This document shows, in pieces, positions 61,132 through 64,000 of a stretch of DNA of 64,000 nucleotides. Position numbers and translations under genes: made by a program. Source of the stretch: Pyronema omphalodes (Eukaryota; Ascomycota; Pezizomycetes; Pezizales; Pyronemataceae); contig JAJJXM010000108.1 in NCBI GenBank assembly GCA_024516155.1, positions 31,316 to 95,315 of the forward strand. Direction: 5' to 3'. The number at the start of each line of letters is the position of its first letter. The first letter of the stretch is position 1. The notes below the pieces were generated by a model. That model was given only the letters and a program-made list of their open reading frames with translations, was not told the DNA's origin and searched no databases.

Positions 61132-63119
61132 TTTTATTTATTTATTTATTTATTAACTCATACACGCATCCAACCGTAAGGTTATGGCGGAATCTACAGT
61201 AAATACAAAATTAAGAAACCCGGGTGTTAGGCCGAGCTCTCACTGTGTATGCCCCAGAGCTTGTCGTTAGGGTGTGGGGTTGTAGACCCCCAAGTCTCGT
61301 TGTGCTTTTGTTCGTCAAGCGTCGTCTGTTCCAGGAGCCCTGTACGCTCGGAAGCCACCTCGCCGGGTCGTTCCCCCATTTCCTCCACCCTTCCCCTCCC
61401 ATTTTTAACCATTTTTCCGCCTTTATTTCCCCCACAAAGCAAAAACAAAACCAAAGCAAAGTTAAACAGCCGCCGGGCCACCTACGCCCCCACTCTCCTC
61501 CCCTCTCTCAACTCCTCCGCCGGTGTCTCCTGACTCTTTGCCCTTTGAAACACCCGGGCCCGCCCTGCCCCTCTTCTCCTCCCCTCTCTCCCCTTCTCCC
61601 TCCTTCTTTCTCAGCCTTCTCGCTGCCCCGCCTCGCCTCTCTCCCCTTCTTGTCGGTGGTGTTGTAAGTCCAAGATTGCCATTCCCAAGCACAATCTGGA
61701 CGTTGATGCCTCCGCTCTTGACGACTTCTGCCCAAGTCTTCTTTGCGGAGGGGGTTGTCTGTCTGGGTTGGTGGGTATTCTTTCCCCTGCTACCAGTCTT
61801 CGTTGTAGGGGTCTTGCTGGGTGTCGCTGCCGTAGGTCTCGTCTCCTGCGCTTTCATCTTCTTCTTCTGCGTAGCCTTCGCCTCCACAGTCTTCCATCCG
61901 TTCGTCTCAGCAGGGGCAGTGCTTGGGGCGTCGGGTAGAGGTGTCTCCTGAGCAGATGAACTGTCAGGGTGAGGTTCCGGTGTCGCATCGGTTGACGTGA
62001 TCGCGAGGAGAGGTAGGGGGGACATAGGCTTGAGGGCATCAAGCTTGTCCTGGGCGGCGGTAGTCGCATGTTTCGAGTGCATCAGGCTTCGCACCGGTGA
62101 TGCAGCTCTCGGTTTGTGGTTGACCGGTGCTCTGGTCGTTGGTGAGGTGGGTTCGGTGTTCTGGTCGCTTCCCCTTCGCTTTCTCTTGCCAGGAGGGTTG
62201 CGGACAGCGTCCAGGACATCCTGAATGTCATGTTGGACGACGGACAGTTGCATAGTCATCTCTTCCATCGCTGAGGAAGAGGCCGTGAGGTTCGGTGAGG
62301 GGGGCGCCGAAATGACTTGTTGCTGTTCGTCGATTTTCTTCGTCAGGGCGTCCACAGCAGCCTTGAGAGCTGCTGTTTCTGCCTGTGTAGAGTCGTATGC
62401 TGTGCGCAGCGTCGCGTTTTCGAAGAGCAGATCGTTGAATTTCGTCATCATGACGTCGAATCTGCCGTGTATCGCATCGTTGTTGTTGCGCATGGATTCC
62501 TCGAGTGTATTGAAGCGTTGCTGTGTGTCCCGGTGGATCTGTTGTATCCCCAGGAAGCTGGCTCCATTGAGTTCGGCGTAGTTGTCATGGAACAGCTGAT
62601 CCAGGGTGGCATAGGTGTCATCAGCTGCAACTGCCTCATTAATCGCGGATACACACAAGCGGCGGTAGGTACTGAACCGGCTGTGTTCAGTTGTCGCTTG
62701 TAGCTGGTGTGTTGAAGCCGAAGGAACTGGTGATCCTGCCAAGACCACGCTCTGGAAGGGTTTTCCAGCGAAGTTTCCATCAACTTCATCAACTATTCCA
62801 TCTCCTCCATGAAAAGTAGGGTTGGGTCCATCATGAGGAGGGTCGGCTAGAACATTGTACGCGTTTTCGGACCGTTTCGATCGTCGGGCGTTGTTCTGTC
62901 GTTGTTTTGGCGACATTTCGTGAGGTGGGGTAAGCCAAAACTCGTGAAAACTCTGATTTTGCGACAAAAGTCAACAAAAACAAGGTAGAATTCCCTGAAA
63001 ATTCAGAGAATAACGTAACAGAGTGCTGCGAATCCGAATCCGATGAGAAAACCGGGGGTTTCGGTGCTCGTTGTTGAGAATGCAGGGAGGGGGTCGCCGT
63101 TGCCGTGAACCAGAAGTCA
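61132..63119 (-). mobile_element. N8: full-length N element with family 2 tail
   Basis: 1988 bp flanked by GGGGGGTATTAGG (61119-61131 and 63120-63132). 3' end at 61132 with AAAT repeats, the CGC/GCG plus AACC/GGTT hairpin and the LINE D type 3' region (61132-61461). The 5' end carries extra bases TGACTTCTGGTT before CACGGCAACGG. Confidence 0.93.
61462..62916 (-). CDS. N8 ORF: 484-aa N protein
   Basis: MSPKQRQNNARRSKRSENAY to GGPAAV, open. The central part is of the N1 kind but more diverged (YRRLCVSAINEAVAADDTY where N1 has YRRMMVSAINKAVAVDDNY), between flanks that are almost unchanged. Helix ENATLRTAYDSTQAETAAL, GKRKRRGSD and TWAEVVKSGG are kept. Function unknown. Confidence 0.85.
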   Translation of the reverse strand: MSPKQRQNNARRSKRSENAYNVLADPPHDGPNPTFHGGDGIVDEVDGNFAGKPFQSVVLAGSPVPSASTHQLQATTEHSRFSTYRRLCVSAINEAVAADDTYATLDQLFHDNYAELNGASFLGIQQIHRDTQQRFNTLEESMRNNNDAIHGRFDVMMTKFNDLLFENATLRTAYDSTQAETAALKAAVDALTKKIDEQQQVISAPPSPNLTASSSAMEEMTMQLSVVQHDIQDVLDAVRNPPGKRKRRGSDQNTEPTSPTTRAPVNHKPRAASPVRSLMHSKHATTAAQDKLDALKPMSPLPLLAITSTDATPEPHPDSSSAQETPLPDAPSTAPAETNGWKTVEAKATQKKKMKAQETRPTAATPSKTPTTKTGSRGKNTHQPRQTTPSAKKTWAEVVKSGGINVQIVLGNGNLGLTTPPTRRGERRGGAARRLRKKEGEGERGEEKRGRAGPGVSKGKESGDTGGGVERGEESGGVGGPAAV

Positions 63120-63449
63120 GGGGGGTATTAGGGGTGTGCGGACCTCGAGGACTTGTAGGTCTGGGTCTGCGGTGACATCTGGTCGAGGGGTGACGCTGAT
63201 GTGGGGGTTCAAACGAGAGACGTAGGCGGCGGTCCGGTTGACTTTGTGATAGCCGCCGGGGGGAAGCAAAAGAATGAAGTTGGGGTGGGTTATAGCAAAT
63301 TTGGGGGCCTTGACATTTACCTCTTGGACAAGAATGATGTCGGTGGTAGCGCTTGCTGTATTTAGCAGTGTCGTGAGGGCGGTGGTGCTGCGATTCGTGT
63401 TGTGGGACACGATGCAGAGGGTCGCCGCTGATGAATGTTGTCTATTCAT
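63120..63449 (-). pseudogene. LINE C ORF2 N-terminus
   Basis: MNRQHSSAATLCIVSHNTNR, DIILVQEVNVK, RTAAYVSRLNPHISVTPR: start of the endonuclease. It begins in ATGAATAG, overlapping the ORF1 stop by 8 bases. The frame is cut by N8 and resumes at 61131. Confidence 0.87.
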
Positions 63450-64000
63450 CGGCGGTCATGGTGGTATCGGTAATGGGGTCGGTTTCGGCGGGGATGTTGT
63501 CGTAGGTGGTGTCCTCGCGGGTTTTGAGCCATGCCTCTCTCACAATTCCTATTTTCACTGGGCATTTAGTGCTGTATGCTGCGTGTTGGCTGTCAGCATG
63601 TCTAGCGGCTACGCAGTTCGAGCATCTGTAAACGGTGTGGATGCACTTCCTGCCCTTCTGTTTGGGGCATTCTGCGCAGAAGTGGTATTCCGTTGGGTGT
63701 ACGGCGGCGCATATGGCGCAGGTAGGTCCGTTGTCGGCGGCGCACGTTGCGTGGTGGTGGCCAAACTTCTGGCACCTACGACATTGGTCGATGGGCCTGG
63801 CGGAGAAGAACTCGGTGACTTTTGGTGGTTCGAACAAGACGACGACCTTCGTGCGTTTCAATGTGTTGTAGTCGTTGAGAGAGTTGAGGGCGATCATCAC
63901 GCTCGACGCCGACTTACCGGCCCGTTTGTCGAGGTGTGATATGTACCGCGGTGGTTGGGTTAAGCTGACGGAGTGGTTACGTTCGATCTCGACTTGCAGT
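63442..64000 (-). CDS. LINE C ORF1, C-terminal part (runs off the window)
   Basis: Knuckles CRRCQKFGHHHATC and CAICAAVHPTEYHFC and the CIHTVYRCSNC group, ending TMTADE. Close to LINE D ORF1. The frame remains open through the right edge as far as I could follow (YISHLDKRAGKSASSV upstream of the knuckles). Start not in the window. Confidence 0.85.
   Translation of the reverse strand, partial: LQVEIERNHSVSLTQPPRYISHLDKRAGKSASSVMIALNSLNDYNTLKRTKVVVLFEPPKVTEFFSARPIDQCRRCQKFGHHHATCAADNGPTCAICAAVHPTEYHFCAECPKQKGRKCIHTVYRCSNCVAARHADSQHAAYSTKCPVKIGIVREAWLKTREDTTYDNIPAETDPITDTTMTADE

Larger units (their letters stand above)
34191..64000 (-). mobile_element. LINE C (family 2): split by LINE T, N7, LINE B and N8
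   Basis: Minus-strand LINE inserted in LINE F ORF2. From its 3' end: tail 34191-34238, [LINE T], 3' region 35056-35505, [N7], 3' region 37316-37566, ORF2 end 37567-38587, [LINE B 38588-58445], ORF2 middle 58446-61131, [N8], ORF2 start 63120-63449, ORF1 63442 to the window edge. All pieces read in one order and orientation, and each gap is bounded by repeats. It is more decayed than LINE D and its 5' end lies outside. Confidence 0.9.

Noticed and set aside
1..64000. CRISPR arrays, operons, tRNA, rRNA or host genes
   Set aside because: Direct repeats here are retrotransposon copies and target duplications. I saw no regularly spaced short repeats, no cloverleaf, and no coding frame without a transposon explanation.

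Overview
The window contains no host gene that I can recognise. All 64 kb is retrotransposon sequence from a filamentous fungus, stacked element inside element. Non-LTR elements of the fungal Tad type (gag-like ORF1 with CCHC knuckles; ORF2 with endonuclease, reverse transcriptase, RNase H and a terminal Cys/His motif) and chromodomain Ty3/Gypsy elements point to a fungus. I cannot decide between ascomycete and basidiomycete. Many near-identical copies with open ORFs argue against strong repeat-induced point mutation.

There are two autonomous LINE families. Family 1 (ORF2 of 1306 aa, 3' tail of AAAC repeats) gives LINE A (15168-21965, intact), LINE B (38588-58445, minus, intact before it was interrupted), the decayed LINE F (591-34190 in pieces) and the 5'-truncated LINE T (34239-35055). 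Family 2 (ORF2 of 1333 aa, 3' tail of AAAT repeats) gives LINE D (3161-9733, minus), LINE C (34191-64000 in pieces, minus) and probably the fragment LINE E (1-590, minus). Two Gypsy elements are present: G1 (10477-30216) and G2 (44129-53021). A third kind of element, called N here, is about 2 kb long and encodes only a 484-aa coiled-coil protein with no reverse transcriptase. It is present as N1-N8, N3b being a partial second unit joined to N3. Its copies end with the 3' tail of family 1, the tail of family 2, or a third poly(A) tail, so it looks like a half-LINE that borrows the machinery of more than one partner.

Layout and inferred order: LINE E was hit by LINE F; G1 entered LINE F ORF1 (5-bp duplication ACAAC). 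LINE D then entered and is flanked by a 1694-bp direct duplication of the LINE F/G1 junction. G1 was further hit by N1, LINE A, N2 and the N3/N3b composite. LINE F ORF2 was hit by N6 and LINE C. LINE C was hit by LINE T, N7, LINE B and N8. LINE B was hit by N4, and N4 by G2 and by the inverted copy N5. The deepest path is E > F > C > B > N4 > G2. Target-site duplications of 12-15 bp for most LINE/N insertions and 5 bp for both Gypsy elements fix these boundaries to the base.

The main candidate for an undescribed system is the N element. It has an ORF that is open in most copies, a 5' box shared with the family 1 LINEs, and exchangeable 3' tails that all carry the same kind of terminal hairpin (inner stem AACC/GGTT), which probably is the recognition site of the LINE reverse transcriptases.
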